The notes under the pieces were generated by a model that worked only from the letters and a program-made list of their open reading frames with translations, did not search any database and had not been told where the DNA came from. The position numbers and the translations under genes were made by a program. A stretch of 64,000 bases of DNA from Elmis aenea (lineage: Eukaryota > Arthropoda > Insecta > Coleoptera > Elmidae). How positions within the stretch are numbered: position 1 is the stretch's first letter; each line of letters begins with the position of its first letter. Shown piece after piece: positions 1 to 13,504 of this stretch. Where the stretch lies: assembly GCA_947652605.1 (NCBI GenBank), contig OX393581.1:52847924-52911923 (forward strand). Reading direction: 5' to 3'.

Positions 1-2109
1 AAGTGGGGGATGCGCACTGTGAACTGCTAAAGCTTACAGTCAGGACTTTAAACTCCAAAAACTGATAAGACAGTTTCCTAAACGTTTTGGCGGGCCCTGA
101 AACTGTTTAAAAAGCAACTGCGATGCGATAAACTAGCTGACATCTACAAATAAGTAACTGAAGATTCAGCTGGAGAGCTATTTAAAACCCACGGAGGCAG
201 TAACAGAAGATATTGGGCAACTCCAGATCCAAGAACTAAAAGAACTTTCAAAAGGGGCGGAAGGAAGCCGTATTACCCTTGAATAGTCCACTGCAACAAA
301 CCCCTCCCAACATAATATTTGTTACCACGAATCCCCTCTCAGAAATTAATACAGGGTGTAACAAAATTTATAGTGGAAATTTTAAGGGGTTGAGATTGAC
401 ATCAAATAAAGCCCAAAAATTCCAATTATACGTTTTAGAGATATTTGATTGCGAAGATGAACAATTTTTCTAGTTTTTTTTTAAATATCTCAGTTATTTA
501 TTGCAATTGAGTGCTCAGATTTGGTATACGATGATATCATGTTAATTAGTATGTTAAATTAGAAGAAAGACTTAAAGAGAAAATAGTAAAAACACTAAGC
601 GACACACGGGCAGATGGTAGATGAGGGTGAGGATAAGTAAGTATAAATAAGTAAGTACAAACAAACGCTAAATAAAAATAATCTCCAAGCGCTTTGGTGT
701 ACAACTAATTTTTCCAAATTCGTTTTCATTTTATTTACTCGCTCAAACTTTAACAACGTCTTAATCTCAGACAAAGAAAATTACATCTAAATAATTAATA
801 ACACGAAGATTATAAAGCATTTTTATAACTTCAGTTACAACGAAAGATCGGAAATAGATTAATGTACACAGTTTTTGATCGTACAAATCTTAAATACACC
901 TTATCTAAACGATCTGCATAAATAAGCGTATAATAACCGCCGGTTTTATAATGATGAGCTGCTAATAGTACAAGTGTGTACCGACAAGGCCATCATAAAT
1001 TGATTTCCCAAGTCCTCGTATTTAAGATTTCTAGTAACCCACTTAATTCTGGACATGCATTTCGCAACCCAACAATGTACAAACACGGAATGTACGTTAA
1101 AACGCCTAAATTCGACGTTCGGAGGAATGGGTCGACAAAAATATGCAAATATTTGATGGTAATGTAAATCAACGTTTGGATGATTGCAACTGCGAGCCGG
1201 GAATTTGTGTCAAGTTGCTTAAAAAATATTTTAAACAGCTAGACATGTTTATGTACCACTCTAGAATGTAATTAAGGAGTTGGAGAATGTTAATTAGGGG
1301 TGCTATCACTTGAAAATTGTACCGTTTACGAACTAAATTAAACAGCGTGAATCAACAACAACTTTGATACGAAGTATAGATAAAAAATATTCAAATTTAA
1401 ATCGCTCATTCATTTTGCCACCTTTGCTGCTATTTCTTAAACCAATTTTTTTAGTTCTGGTACTGGTTTCTGCGTACGAAATTTGTTTTTTTTTTTTTTA
1501 GGAATAACAAGACAAAAAGAAGTCGAAGAACTGTTAAATACCAAAAAAATAATAGAAAAGTAAGCAAAAAGTAGGTGATTTCATTTAAATCTATTTATAT
1601 TAACAGTTTTAATTAATTGCAGAAAGATTTACAAGTTATAATACCGTAATAACTTACACCAAAAATTCTTTAATTAGTCTTAAGCTGGCTAAGATTGATG
1701 GCTGAACAATAAAAATTTGACTACAATAAATTAATTTACAACATAAAATTGTAATTAACAAGGACGAGATTATAAAAAACATGCTGTGGTTATAAAAATT
1801 TTGTATGATTATATTTTATTAGGTAGTTGTTTAATATTAACAAAGTTTTTAAAGCAGTAATTCGTAAAATTAAAAGTAAAGAGCCTTTTTAACAAAGAAA
1901 AAGAATTGAAAACGAATAAAGACATAAAAAAAGACTTAAAAGAAAGGGAAAATCAAAATACACAAGGGATATTGGCTTATTTGGTCAGGAGTAGAAGAGA
2001 ACGAAAGAGCGAAACAAGGGGTAGGATGAATAATAGAACCAAAAAGAATGACAGATATAGTAGAGGAAAAATACATAAACACTGATAGTGAAAATAAAAC
2101 TGAAAATTA
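1..2109. other. AT-rich noncoding DNA
   Basis: No coding signal, repeat array or recognisable transposon protein is visible. A poly-T run lies near 1486-1500, and low-complexity (GTAA)-like sequence near 635-660 mimics splice donors. The first 300 bases are less AT-rich than what follows but contain no frame I can identify. The stretch is consistent with old intergenic or intronic sequence. Confidence 0.6.
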
Positions 2110-2441
2110 CAGAAATGAAACATATAGAGAACGAATAAAGGTAATATCAGTAGAAACAAAAATACAAGAAAGACAGCTGGGATGGTTTATAGGCTGAAAG
2201 AAGAAAGGTTAACCAGAAAAGCCTATGAAGCAAGATCACAGGGAAAAAAACAAAAGAGGTAGACCGAGAAAAACCTGGCAAGATGAAGTTAAAAAAATCA
2301 GCAACTGGCAGAAACATCAAATGGAAAGACAAAAAAAAAGATAGCATAAGACAGAAAAACATGAAAAAAAGTCAGCACAACACAACTCAACAGTCCTACG
2401 CCTAACAGTAGAAGGACTCATGACTAAATAATAATAATAGA
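2110..2441 (+). mobile_element. Non-LTR retrotransposon 3' end (endonuclease-RT C-terminus), degraded
   Basis: The plus strand reads as the C-terminal tail of an insect endonuclease-reverse transcriptase. An RNETYRERIK-like stretch is followed by ERQLGWF (family pattern: KQLRWFGH), then a broken interval and RGRPRKTWQDEV, the typical basic RGRPR-x-W block. Stop codons and frameshifts interrupt it, so it is a dead copy. It ends near the tail 'CCTACGCCTAACAGTAGAAG' and an (AAT)n run, which fits a LINE 3' end. The closing sequence resembles the ends near 24130 and, on the other strand, 60740-60800, so these may be one family. Clade assignment (RTE/CR1-like) is inference. Confidence 0.75.
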
Positions 2442-4964
2442 CATAAATGCACCTAAGTACAGAATTTTTTAAAATTAAAACATACTGTGGGTTTCCTATG
2501 ATAAAACGAAATTTATTCTTACGTTTCTCAGTTAATTTTACAACTGTCCTTAGTTTTTTTTTTATTCGTGCAGTGGATGATTGTACGTAACACATTGTTA
2601 TTTTAATCTTATTTTACCCAACACATTCCAAATTAACTTGCAGGCATAATCTTTTAAAATTATGTGAACAGTAACAACGCCAATAAAACAAAATTTGGTA
2701 TATCCATATTTTTCAATTACCTGCACTGAAACTTTTTCAACAATCATGAAAAATTGCCGTACTTACTTGCAAGTTTATTTTTGTACAGGTTCAGCGCGCA
2801 AGATTTATATCAGTAGCATAATATTTTGCGCATTTTTTTTTTATGTGGGCTTGCAAGTTTGTTGAAAATTTAAATTTATGAGCTATGACCAGAGGTTTCC
2901 AAACTATTTGATCGCAGAACCCTACAAGATTTTTCAAAATTGCGGAAAATATATTTTACGGCCTAACCTAGTTTTAATAAAAAATGAAATGAAACAAAAA
3001 CATTTTGATTGATACTTATTTTTTAATTGACAAATATTGATGCCTTATTTTGGGGTGTGATTTAAATGCTGTAAAAATAAGCAGAGCAACACCAACTAAC
3101 ACGGGAACCCCTAAAATGTACGGGAAACCCCGGGGTTCCGCGAAACCAATTTTGGAAAATGCTTCACTTGTCTTGATTTGTCTTTGGTAAATTATAGGTT
3201 TAAATAAAAATTCGAAAATAAATAGGAAATCTACCGGTGAAAAGATAAGTCTAGTCCACCTAAGTTGCAAGAAATGATTCCTCTAACAAGTAAGATATTT
3301 TTTAGCTAATATTTGAACACGTATTATCAAAATTAATAATATTTTCTTGGTAATAATTATCTTCTATATTTTTAGCTAAATTTCCATGATTACAAGGATA
3401 CTTCAACAAGACATCGGTTAACCTCTGCAAGAGCAATAACATATCGAAGAGTACCTCTAATAATTATAACAAAAATCGCGGCGCATTGGACTGCGAACTC
3501 GGAAGTAATAAATAACAGAAAATATAAACACACAAAGATACCGCTAGTCTACGCATTGGTACGTTGGCTTGCGCGACGCATAATATTACTATTCAAATGT
3601 AAATAATATGCAGATTAATTACTTAATTTATTAATTTATGTTGTCGGTATTTTCACTACTTTCATTACATGACACTTATGTGCGTACATTTATGCTGCCT
3701 TTATTCTGTTGAATGCTTTATTTAGCACCTCACAAACAGGATATTTACTATTTTGAAAATGGAGACAACAATCGTATTAAAAACTATATGTTGTTTGATA
3801 CTAAGCCACTGAAAAATACCAAGCATCAGAGCAATTTTCGTGTACTTGGAACAGTGCAAAATAATTCTCATAGCCCCATTATGCAGTTTTTGAAATCGGT
3901 ATAAAACGTTAGTATTCCCCAGAAATAAAATACTACAGAAGAATTTAAAATGGGTTGCTATGATACTTTTATATATTGGAAATTTAGTAAGAAAACCATT
4001 GTTTTAGAAACCTTCTGGAGTATATAATCTGTAATGTGCTATATAAATTTAATTTTTGGTATTAGGTTCCACACACGATATTTCTTTAGATAAAACGATT
4101 GTCTATTTTGAAGATTCAAAAATATTATTAATCTATTCTTTATTTAATGCAACAAAAATACAACCTAGTAAACTGGTTAAAAATAAATAAAGGAAAAAAG
4201 CACAGACTTCTCCAACCTAGGTTAGGACGGTGCAATTGCACAAACGACCATGAATACACGGTCAAATAATTTTCGCACGGAGGCAGTCACTTTTGTTAGT
4301 GCGACCATGGCTATAGAGTTTTTAATAAACAGGGGAGTGACACCTACAATGTCCATATTTTAAACGTTTTGTAACAAATCAAAGTTACGCAAATTTTTGG
4401 CAATCCTTCGTTGGTACAATATCGAGTTCCTCTACCACTATAACTTATGTTATACACCAGGAGCACCCGTTACGTCATTAATGTTTACCAATAGCAAAAT
4501 TACGGTGCTAATGTGTTGCACAATTGTATTTTCAGCGCATTGTACCGACTGCCCAATTTTATTACCACCATGTCACAATATCTGTCTCAAGTTTTTTAAC
4601 GGCCCGATATTGCATTTTTTTACCCATGGAAAACTTTATTTTTTTCTTAGGCAACTAAGCTTGACCTGCGAAGAAATCGTGTGTTTGTTTTGCAAGTGGT
4701 TCTTATGCAAATTGGTGTAAATTTGGCCGTGGGTGAAAGCTAATTTTTTATGTAATTAGCGTACGTGGTCGGTTTTCACACGGTCCGTTGTAGTTATTGT
4801 TCGCTTCCTTGTGTTCTTAATTATAATTGTTCGTTACATAATGAAAACGTCTTACAATTAGCGCTTAAGTAGCTAGCTACTGTTAGTAGCGTTTTGGTGG
4901 CCCAGTTAAATTAAACGAAATGGTTCTCACCTTGAACGTTAATCTTCCGCAATTTTAAAAATAG
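2442..4964. other. AT-rich noncoding DNA with hAT-like patches
   Basis: There is no gene. Two patches at 2889-2960 and 3090-3150 carry the wording typical of hAT-type nonautonomous element ends (CAGAGGTTTCCAAAC; AACCCCGGGGTT with CCGCGAAACC). They could be the remains of one element of about 260 bp, but I cannot pair the ends convincingly. The 3900-4900 part shows nothing further. Confidence 0.4.
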
Positions 4965-5235
4965 TAGGCTCCGTCGAAAACCGGAAATAAAAACCCGGCC
5001 CGCGAACCCTAAAAATACGGCCCGCGCGATATTAGACCATCCGCTATCTTGAAATCATACCAGATAATTTGCTTTTCACAAAAAAAAATTATATATCCCT
5101 ACACGTTTTGACATTTCGAGTTTTTGTTGGTTCTTCAGGAATCAAGGTCTCAAAAACACTTTTTTTTGGCCCGCCAAATACTCGGAGTTTACAATTTGTC
5201 CCGCCTGGTCAAAACTTTGGGACCCCTGCGTTAAA
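4965..5235. mobile_element. hAT-like nonautonomous element remnant
   Basis: The segment combines repeated GGCCCGC motifs (AACCCGGCCCGCGAACC, ACGGCCCGCGCG, TTGGCCCGCCAAAT) with a terminus TCAAAACTTTGGGACCCCTG. This mixture of 'GGCCCGC' and 'GGGACCCCTG' is characteristic of nonautonomous hAT elements in many animals. The inner part is AT-rich and encodes nothing. I cannot define an exact 8-bp target duplication, so the limits are approximate. Confidence 0.5.
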
Positions 5236-7133
5236 GTATATAATGTCGGTACATTGACATATTACAGAAACAAACATTCAAAAGTTGGTAAAAATCACAT
5301 CAACCACAAGTATAGCATAAAAAAATAAATTAAAACTAGACAACGTCGTATGAATGGTCCCAATTAATATGATTCTGCACATATTATCCAAGTTTAATTG
5401 CTCTAAAACGTATTAAACTTTAATTATTGGCTCGCTAAGTTAATTATAAAGTAGAGGCCAATCATTACGAGTAGAATTCAATTAGAAGAACAATAATTGT
5501 ATAGATTAGTAACTAAAAGGTAGATTATGGGAAAACTTGTGTTGTTTTGCTTTATTTATAAACAACGTTTTAATAGTCATTAACAAAAATGTTTAGCGAT
5601 TTAAAGATGATCAAACAATCACAGTAAGTATAATTTTAAACTATAAAAAAATATTTTGGGAATAAACATACATAGTTTTATAGCGATGCAAATTTTTGTA
5701 GCAAAATTAATATTTTTAGCTGCTTATAAAACCAAAATATTTAGTTAAATGTTAAGCATATAATATAGTTGATCGCTTTATTAATTTATTACATCATAAA
5801 AATTAGACTGTACTTCATTCTTTTGCGTTTGAAAATTACATGAATACATAACCACAATATATTTAATTTTTAACACCTCAATTTTATTAGATTATCTAAA
5901 CTATTAATTAAATAACGTAATTTCACAAAGAAGAGCGATACAGTTTTATTATTTTTTAATAGAAGTTACACAACTAAATAATTAAAAAATAAAGTGTTTA
6001 ATATTTAATAAATTTTGGAATTTAGTGTAACGAAAATTTGAGATGGTCAGTATCTTGGGTGTGAATTTAAAGTACATTCATTATTATAAGCATTATACAG
6101 CAATAAAAAAATAACAGTAAGGTACCAAAACCGTTATTAAAAAAAATCCTACAGCGCTCTCATAAATTTTGCTAACGATTGTGGTTAGTAATTTGAAGTA
6201 ATCAAAAATTATATATGAGGAATAAAGTAATATTATATTATAGTGCCATTTAATGAAGTGCTTCTATAATTTCTTGAACATAAAACCGAGATTATAAATT
6301 TTTGAGGTACGTTATTTAAAAAAACAGCTTTTACAGGCAATAAGGACGATACCTAACTAGGTTTTATTGCAGAATTTACCATGAGTCATGGATTTGCTAC
6401 GAGTTTACAGTTAATAAAGGAGAAGTCACGTTAAAAATAACATAAATACCGAGCAATAGTTGCTTAAAAAATTGCACTTTTATTAGCTAATTATAGAAGT
6501 TTAAACCAAAATTCTCAAATTGTTATTATTTTGAAACTGTCAAGTTTTGCGTTTTTGCACATTTTATGTTGAGTTTATTTAGGGACACTAAGAGGAAGTT
6601 TTGAAGTTCAAATTAATAAATTCGCTGAACTAACAATTGCTGTAGGGATATTTCTAATTTTGTATTTTAAGCAGACATTTAATGTGCAGCAAAATGAGCT
6701 GTCCTTTAATAATTATGTTCTTTTTCGCGTGAAAATACTTCAAAATATAAGTAAAGAGTCTGAAATCTTCAGAAACCAAAATTATAATTAAGGACAAAAT
6801 TATACAGGCTGGACCAAATTCGAATGTTTTACAGGTTATTTCGGTTATCATAATAGTAAGCGGTGTTTTTTTTTTGGAGATTAACAAGCCTGTGTTATCA
6901 AATTTTTAATATCACTTCCATTTTGGAACGCACTTCAAACAAAAAATTAAGTTACATCGTTTTTAAAAATTTACTGTAACTTTTTATTAATAAAAAAGAA
7001 CAAAATCGATGGATATCTTGCTTATTTTTATTGATGGAGAAACAGCTACTTTACCAAAATATGCAACTTTTTTTAAACAATTCACAAAAATGTTCTACTC
7101 TATGTATTGTTTCTTAATTTCCATGGTCTAACT
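5236..7133. other. AT-rich noncoding DNA
   Basis: Very AT-rich sequence with no open frame that looks coding, no tandem repeat and no transposon terminus that I can identify. Confidence 0.6.
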
Positions 7134-7325
7134 CAGTGTTTCTCAAAGTTTTTACTCTGAGTACTCCTTACAAAATTAAATTTTTACAGAGGACCCCAAT
7201 GAGTTGTTTTGTAGACAATATTTTTGTTTCTTCTTTAGATTATATTTGAACATTATGAAAGGGCTCGCGACCCCTTCAGAAGGATTCAGAGACTCCCAGA
7301 AGTGCACGGACCACACTAATATAAC
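7134..7325. mobile_element. hAT-like MITE remnant
   Basis: It starts with CAGTGTTTCTCAAAG, a classic hAT-type terminal sequence, and contains GGACCCC, CGCGACCCC and GTGCACGGACCACACT, wording usual near the opposite end of such elements. No transposase is encoded. A separate 'TACAGGGTGTCTC' terminus begins at 7346, so another element abuts it. Confidence 0.5.
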
Positions 7326-7345
7326 TTATACTTTTATTTTTATAA

Positions 7346-7756
7346 TACAGGGTGTCTCAAATTCCAAAATAGAGATACAGATTTGCTGATGTTATGGAAA
7401 ATATATTTAAAAAAAATAATACTCTTTCCTAAAAATATCTTGTAGATATGATGGATCTATTTTAAGAGTCTCGTATCTTGGTCAAATATAAGATTACTAC
7501 AAGAAATCCTGCATAGCAATAGTTATTTATAATAAAAAAACTATTTATTTATATTATTAAGGTATTATATTCTTTTTTTTATTTCAATTTTTATTGTAAA
7601 TCAAAAAGTGTGTTAATTTATTTATATTAGTTAATGATTTAATAAAATAATCCAAGTATTTATTATTAAATTCATCTTCTGATTAGTACTTTTTAATTCT
7701 CTATATTATTTTTAAAACCAAAAAGTGTTATAAAATTTGCAAATCTTTACTGTATC
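7346..7756. other. Possible second repeat starting with TACAGGGTGTCTC, then AT-rich DNA
   Basis: TACAGGGTGT is a common terminal motif of insect mariner-type and other dispersed repeats. I cannot find the partner end, and the following 400 bases are plain AT-rich DNA. Confidence 0.3.
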
Positions 7757-7815
7757 GATCAGGCCCGTGCAACCTGCGGCCCGAAGGCTACATGCGGCCC
7801 CTCTATTTTTAAAAG
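7757..7815. mobile_element. hAT-like terminal fragment
   Basis: ATCAGGCCCGTGCAACCTGC followed by GCGGCCCGAAGG and ATGCGGCCCCTC is the wording of hAT-type element ends. Only this end is evident. The sequence after 7815 is AT-rich and uninformative. Confidence 0.45.
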
Positions 7816-8589
7816 AGTATAACATTAAGTGTCATTACATGTCAAAAAGTGCTAAAAAAATATGAAAAATTAACAGGTGATTAAGGAAGAGAAAGAATAA
7901 TGGAAATGAAAGAGAACTTAGCGGGACAACAAAACTTATTAAAAAATGCGTATAAACAACAAGACCCCCAAACAATAGCAAGTCATAAAATTTTTAATAA
8001 TTCAGCTAAACATCTGAAACCATTCTCTGATTGTAGTATAATAAAAGAACGTATTAAAATGGCTGTTAAGAACTAATTTATAAATAAAAAGTGAGGAAAT
8101 CGCTTCGAATTACCTACGTTTGTGACTAAGAAATGTAAAACAGAACTTTTAGGGAATTCTTTTTATGTCACTGCGTTGCTGCTCATAATGAAAATTTATG
8201 CGCGAAAAAAATCAGTTTCAAGATTTCTCCGGACCCTTCACACTGAAAAGAATCTCCATCTCCACTAGAATGTGGTTGCGATTTCGTCAAATTTGCAATT
8301 GGCCCTTTGGCGTAAAAAACTGCAAGAGCACGAGTAGTTTAAAAACATAACATTGACTTACTGTTAGCAGAAATCCTTTGGTAAACCATTGTGATCGTAA
8401 CAACGACGTAAAAATAATACAGAAACAAATAAAACCAATACAACAATTGTACAACACACACTATTGCATTAAAATTTTATAGCGTTAACATTTACATGCG
8501 CCCCGTTCAATAAAACAAAATACGCAGTGCACAAACTACAACTTTCCATCGCTTAAGTCCACTGGGGCGAGTTCACTTGGTACCGGCGC

Positions 8590-8900
8590 GCAATTATAAA
8601 CACACCGGAATGTATGACAATATAAATATAAAAAGTTAATCTAAAGCCGAATCCTAATAAGTCCAACCGACATGACTAACCAGGCCGCACTAGTCGACGC
8701 GGAGTTACGACCGCGCGCTCGACGCTACCGGACGGATTTCGACGATGACGTCATTCCCCACTGAAACGCGGCGTCTACACACGGAAATTACAGTGAGTCT
8801 AGCCCGGAATTGTACATTACGGGGTCTGGAGGAATGTCGAACGGGGCTGAGGGTGTGAGACCCTCGCTCTGTTGCTACATGCGTCGATTGTTTGGCCAAA
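8590..8900 (+). promoter_or_regulatory. CpG-rich block with TATA-like, CRE and 5' splice-like signals
   Basis: In AT-rich surroundings this block is dense in CpG. TATA-like motifs occur at about 8592 (ATTATAAAC) and 8621 (TATAAATATAAAAAG). A perfect palindromic CRE (TGACGTCA) sits at 8746-8753. It overlaps an ATG at 8745 that opens MTSFPTETRRLHTEIT up to a donor-like GTGAGT after 8792. Together these would fit a promoter and short first exon on the plus strand. The peptide matches nothing I know, minus-strand frames are also open because of the base composition, and no partner exon was found. It is therefore only a candidate. Confidence 0.3.
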
Positions 8901-9329
8901 TTCGTTTTCTGTTCTATTCACACCGAGACGGCTGTAAATACAGAACGTAGAAATGTGTATGCGAATATAATTTGATTAAAATATCGACCAGACGCAACTT
9001 TCTCAGTTTACTTGAGGTTGGAAGAGGCACTCCAATTTAAAGTTGAAAAGTAGGACGAAAAATCGATAAATTAAACTTTTCGAGAAGGTTAAATACAATA
9101 CATTTTGAAATCGCCTATGGTATCGGTAAAATGAATTGAAACACTCAATGAAAGTAGCAAAATTTCTCTTTATTCACGATATTTTTTTACATTTCTGATT
9201 AATTTACAACCTGTCTTGCCTTAAAAAGTAAGCAACTGTAGAAATACTTAAATCCAGTGGTGAGATTTAATGGCTAACACGTTTTTTAAGTTGATGTAAT
9301 ACGAAGAAATGAATTTAGGAAGGATTATC
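8901..9329. other. AT-rich noncoding DNA
   Basis: No repeat, terminus or coding frame is visible here. Confidence 0.6.
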
Positions 9330-9850
9330 TACAATAGCTACAGAGTATTCCCTTTGGAAAGCAACGAGAAAGATAGAGCTAGCTTTGTACCACCAATTAG
9401 AACAAAAAATGAAAAATGGGCCAAAAAAAGAAGATTTGCAAGACACTTATAGAATCATTACCTTAATAAATAACTGCTGAAGAAAAAGTTAACGATTTCA
9501 GTTCCTGAAAGCACCATGACCTTCCAGTAAAAAAGTTTACAGTAAAAGAAATCCATGGAAAAAATTGGCAAGGATTAGAAAGAAAAAAGAACTCTGTAGC
9601 TTTCTCAGATATGACTTGGGTCTTCGATGGAATTATCCTACAAAATTAAGCGGAAGTTCCCATATTAACAAACTTTTTAAATCCTGCTTAAACGACATAC
9701 ACTTCCTGGTTAAATATGAAGAAGAACATACCAAACTTCACGTGGTCAAGGTGTAGATACCACAAGGAAGTGTCTCCTGATAGCACGGTATTGATTTAAA
9801 TTTATACGAAGAATCTAACAGTGAAAACTGATATCAATATCTACATCCAT
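9330..9850 (+). mobile_element. Jockey-like LINE reverse-transcriptase remnant
   Basis: Several blocks of a Jockey-clade reverse transcriptase survive in different frames. First comes a LWKATRKI / PPIRTKNEKWAKK-like piece (family: IWKATK...PPIR...W), which lies between endonuclease and RT. Around 9700-9775 comes HFLVKYEEEHTKLHVVK followed by a stop and IPQGSVS. The latter corresponds to the conserved 'AGVPQGSVLGP' block of RT motif 4. Multiple stops and frameshifts, together with loss of the FADD motif, show that it is inactive. The region after 9780 decays beyond recognition. Confidence 0.7.
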
Positions 9851-12721
9851 TTCAGAGTCACAGCCCAAATAATTTTAGTTTTCTAACGGTAGCACATAAC
9901 GTACGTTTGAATGCAGAATATAGTGTTACACCAGATTCTATGCATCATCGCTTCAAAATATAACTAATTCATGATGTCATTTACAACTACAGTTTTCATT
10001 AAATAAAGGTTAAACTAACAACTCGTAAAATATCTACGTTACATTCAGTTTTACTTCTCTAAACGATTAAGAGGTATCTAAAAATTTGCAATAAATATGT
10101 ACTTGTTTTGAGCAGTGTATTATTATAACTCTTTATTTTACAGTCAGAAATATGCAGACATGTACCGTTCCATGGTTGTGATAAATAAAAACAAATTTAA
10201 ATTAGTGTTAGGCACAACGTAAAAAGTTGAGCGATTTACGTAATCTTACCAAATCTGTCGAGGAAGTCTTTTTTGTTTTTATCTGTCCATTTGACTTAGT
10301 TTTGCAACTTTTACGTTTTTTAATTCAACAGTTAGCACATGCTACAAAACAGGTCTTAAAACTGTACCGGTACGTATAAACTAGATAATGAAGCTGTTCT
10401 AAGAAAACGAACGTGTAAAAAATAAGTGACTACAATTTAAAATATGTAATATAACACATGCGTTACCTTAGCATTTACAAACAGCTCGGTTTTATATAAC
10501 GACAATGAAGTCATGCTCATGAAGTCATCTTGTTTATTTTTAAATACAGAAACAATTACAAGTAACTTGTGACTGAAGAACTATATCATGATTTGGAGAA
10601 GTATAAGCGATGTTTTATATCTTCAGCAGGCCAATTTTGTTCAGTCTGTTTTAAGCAACAGATGTAAAGGTAATAAAATAAAAGTTCCCGTGCCTTGCCC
10701 TGGGCAATGTTTATCTTGAATGTCATTCACTCATATGACGATCACTTTTGTTACAAATAAATACGCACTTGGCCAAATATAAGGTTAACTAAGTCGTGTA
10801 TTAATTGTTTGGAATTCGGCAACACCCACAATTGAAAAAAAACTATCAAGGACGGTTATTAAATCACCATAATTCCGTTATATATACATACAATACAACA
10901 CGCGGAGGCTAGATTTATTTACAAACTTCTTAATTACTGTTAGGCAATACGTTTCAGAGATAATAATCGGACGATATACTTTATTTTATTTCCTTGAGTG
11001 AGGCATTTTTATGAGTGAAAGTAAATTGTTCGTTTGGTATTGTGTTTGATCTACTTTAAACTACATTAAATTGGGTTAGTTAGTAGTCTATGTTTTCTTT
11101 TAATAATAGCATTTAACTAAGAGCCTTGGTTATCAGGGTCGGATTAGGCAGACGAAATTTCTGGGCCCAAACGAATTAACATTGTGTTTGCTAACAATAT
11201 TTAATATGATATGAAATATTTCGTTAAGCCATGGGTTATGATATAATAAACTTGTCTGAATTGTTACAGTTGAGTGTAAAAGAAAATTCTTTGTTGAATT
11301 GAGGTGTATTCGAGCGACTGCAATGGGCATTTGGAAAATTATATTTTATTCAGTTTTATATTTCATTATTTTTCTGAAACAATTCTTGCCGCAAAAAATG
11401 CAAAGCTGTACCAACCTTGGAATATATTAAAATATTTTGGCTCACTGTAAAACTTGTTTTATGCAGTTTTTAAAACAAATTAGAGATAGAAATGCATTGC
11501 TTAGCTTAGCTTAGGGTGTCTTAACTGTAGAGCATGAGTCAAAATATAATTCACCAAGCCATAGAAGTTCTTATAATGAATTTAATTTACCAAGTTTAGA
11601 TTTTCGTCGGCTGTATTACATACATCTATCATGCTAAATGTGAGTTTAGCAATATCTAAATCCGTTGACTTCCTGTTTGAATAACGGTACAGCAATAACT
11701 TTTCAGGAACATACATACAACTCAACTTGTTTTACAGTTTATGTTAGCTAAAACGTGAAATCTACCAAAAACAAGTTTTTTAATGTGCAGTAAGGTTAAG
11801 AAAAATATTTTTTCACACAAGAAATGTCAGAAAGTTAGCAAATCTTCAGGAACTGATACCTAAGCTTTTTAGTAATACGTATCAATTGTTTCCAGTTTTG
11901 GTTTTGTTTTGAATCAAACAAATGTTTAACTTCGAAAAGAAAACATCAAAACGTAAAACCTATTTTCATTGGACACCTTTGCAACAAAATTAAGAGGGCC
12001 ATTTTATAAACCTTTTAGCACAGAAAAATATTCCAAGATTGATCGCCTCTTCAATAAAAGTTATATAAACTAACTACTGTATTTATTAGATTATTTTATA
12101 TAAACAGCAACAAGAAAGATTAATTTCTTAATACTAATCAATGTACTAAGTTTCACTACTTCATCTTAAAATTATTTTGGGGAATGATTTACTAACCGTT
12201 TGCCAAAAACTGCATTTAGTATAGAAAGCTTGAACAAGACAAATTGCAACTAAACACTAATTGAAAACAATTAAAATTAATTTGGCAGCTAACTCATCGC
12301 TTTCCTCGGTAAATTCATGCAAATTCGTATTCAACAAACCGTATTTCAAAAACAATAAATTACAGATTTATTTAAACAACTTTCTAATACACTGAGTCAA
12401 ATAAGCACACATATATTGTTGTAAATATGGATGTCGTCAGTTAGCATACACGTGAAAGTTTATAAATAAATATGAAACGTAATGAAATTGAAAACGTACT
12501 GGACTATTCAGTTTCAATTAGGAGTGTACTAAACCGTAGTTTGCTATTTATTATAGTACATGATTTGGTGATTAATCAAATGTTATGAAAATGTTCGGGA
12601 AAGCACATTTTGTTCATTATTTCAAAAGCAAAAATAATCGTAACCAGTATTTTAATCAAAGGTTTTTATCTACACTAAATAAGGTCTAGCAAAGGTATCT
12701 AAACCAGTTTGTTTGTTAAGG
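9851..12721. other. AT-rich noncoding DNA
   Basis: No gene or recognised transposon is visible. A TTAGC triplet repeat near 11507 is short and is not telomeric. Short openings on the minus strand near 11133-11330 have no coding character. Confidence 0.6.
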
Positions 12722-12800
12722 GCAGGGTTTCTCAAATTATGGGCTGTGTACCCTGGGGTTCCCTGAAACCCTTACAAGGGGTTCGTAAAATCATTAACAA
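12722..12800. mobile_element. hAT-like terminal fragment
   Basis: GCAGGGTTTCTCAAATTATG, followed by CCTGGGGTTCCCTGAAACCC and GGGGTTCG, is typical of a nonautonomous hAT end. It shares 'GGGGTTCC' with the patch near 3130. The inner boundary is unclear. Confidence 0.5.
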
Positions 12801-13504
12801 GATACAATTTAAAATTCTAAAAGCTTTGCTTACGGTGTCTGTAACATTTTCATAGAATATACAAAACTTTAGACATTTTCCTAAACAAAAAATGCCAGAC
12901 TATACAAAAGAAGTTTTTTTCACACCTTTGAAGAGCTGTAACAAATGGTTTTAGACCGTTTTAGAACAAACTAAAAAATGCATTACTTGGAGTGTGATTC
13001 AAGGAACATATTTAGAATTGTCTTACTGTGTTAAGTTTTCGTTGTTAATTACACTAAAGGAAATTATTCCGAAACATTAGATTTAATAAACCTTGTGTCC
13101 TCTACAAATAATTAAAAATAAATTTAGCATTTTTTGGTGTATGTTGCTGTTACATAACATAACGGAACTATACATTTATCGATTTCATTATGAAATGTTG
13201 TAATTTACACTGCGATAATTTGTTCCATCACAATCATTTGTTTACTAATCAATTTAAAAACCAATTGTTTCCGCATACATTGCCAATAAATTGTTCAAAC
13301 CTTTAATACTCATTTGTAGTGAAAATAAACAAAGTAAGGTCTTAAATACTTGGCAGAAACGTGCACAAAATATTTAAAAATTGTACTTGCACATTTAAAG
13401 AACATTTAAAACGATGGAATTAAATTATTTACTGGTAAATTTCATCGTAATTCAAAGAACAAACATCCAAAATCAAATAATTACTTCCAAGAAACGTATG
13501 TACT
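12801..13504. other. AT-rich noncoding DNA
   Basis: Probably the body of the hAT-like element followed by unremarkable sequence. Nothing else can be supported. Confidence 0.5.

Noticed and set aside
11505..11520. TTAGC repeats resembling the insect telomere motif
   Set aside because: Only about three units and TTAGC instead of TTAGG; no array.
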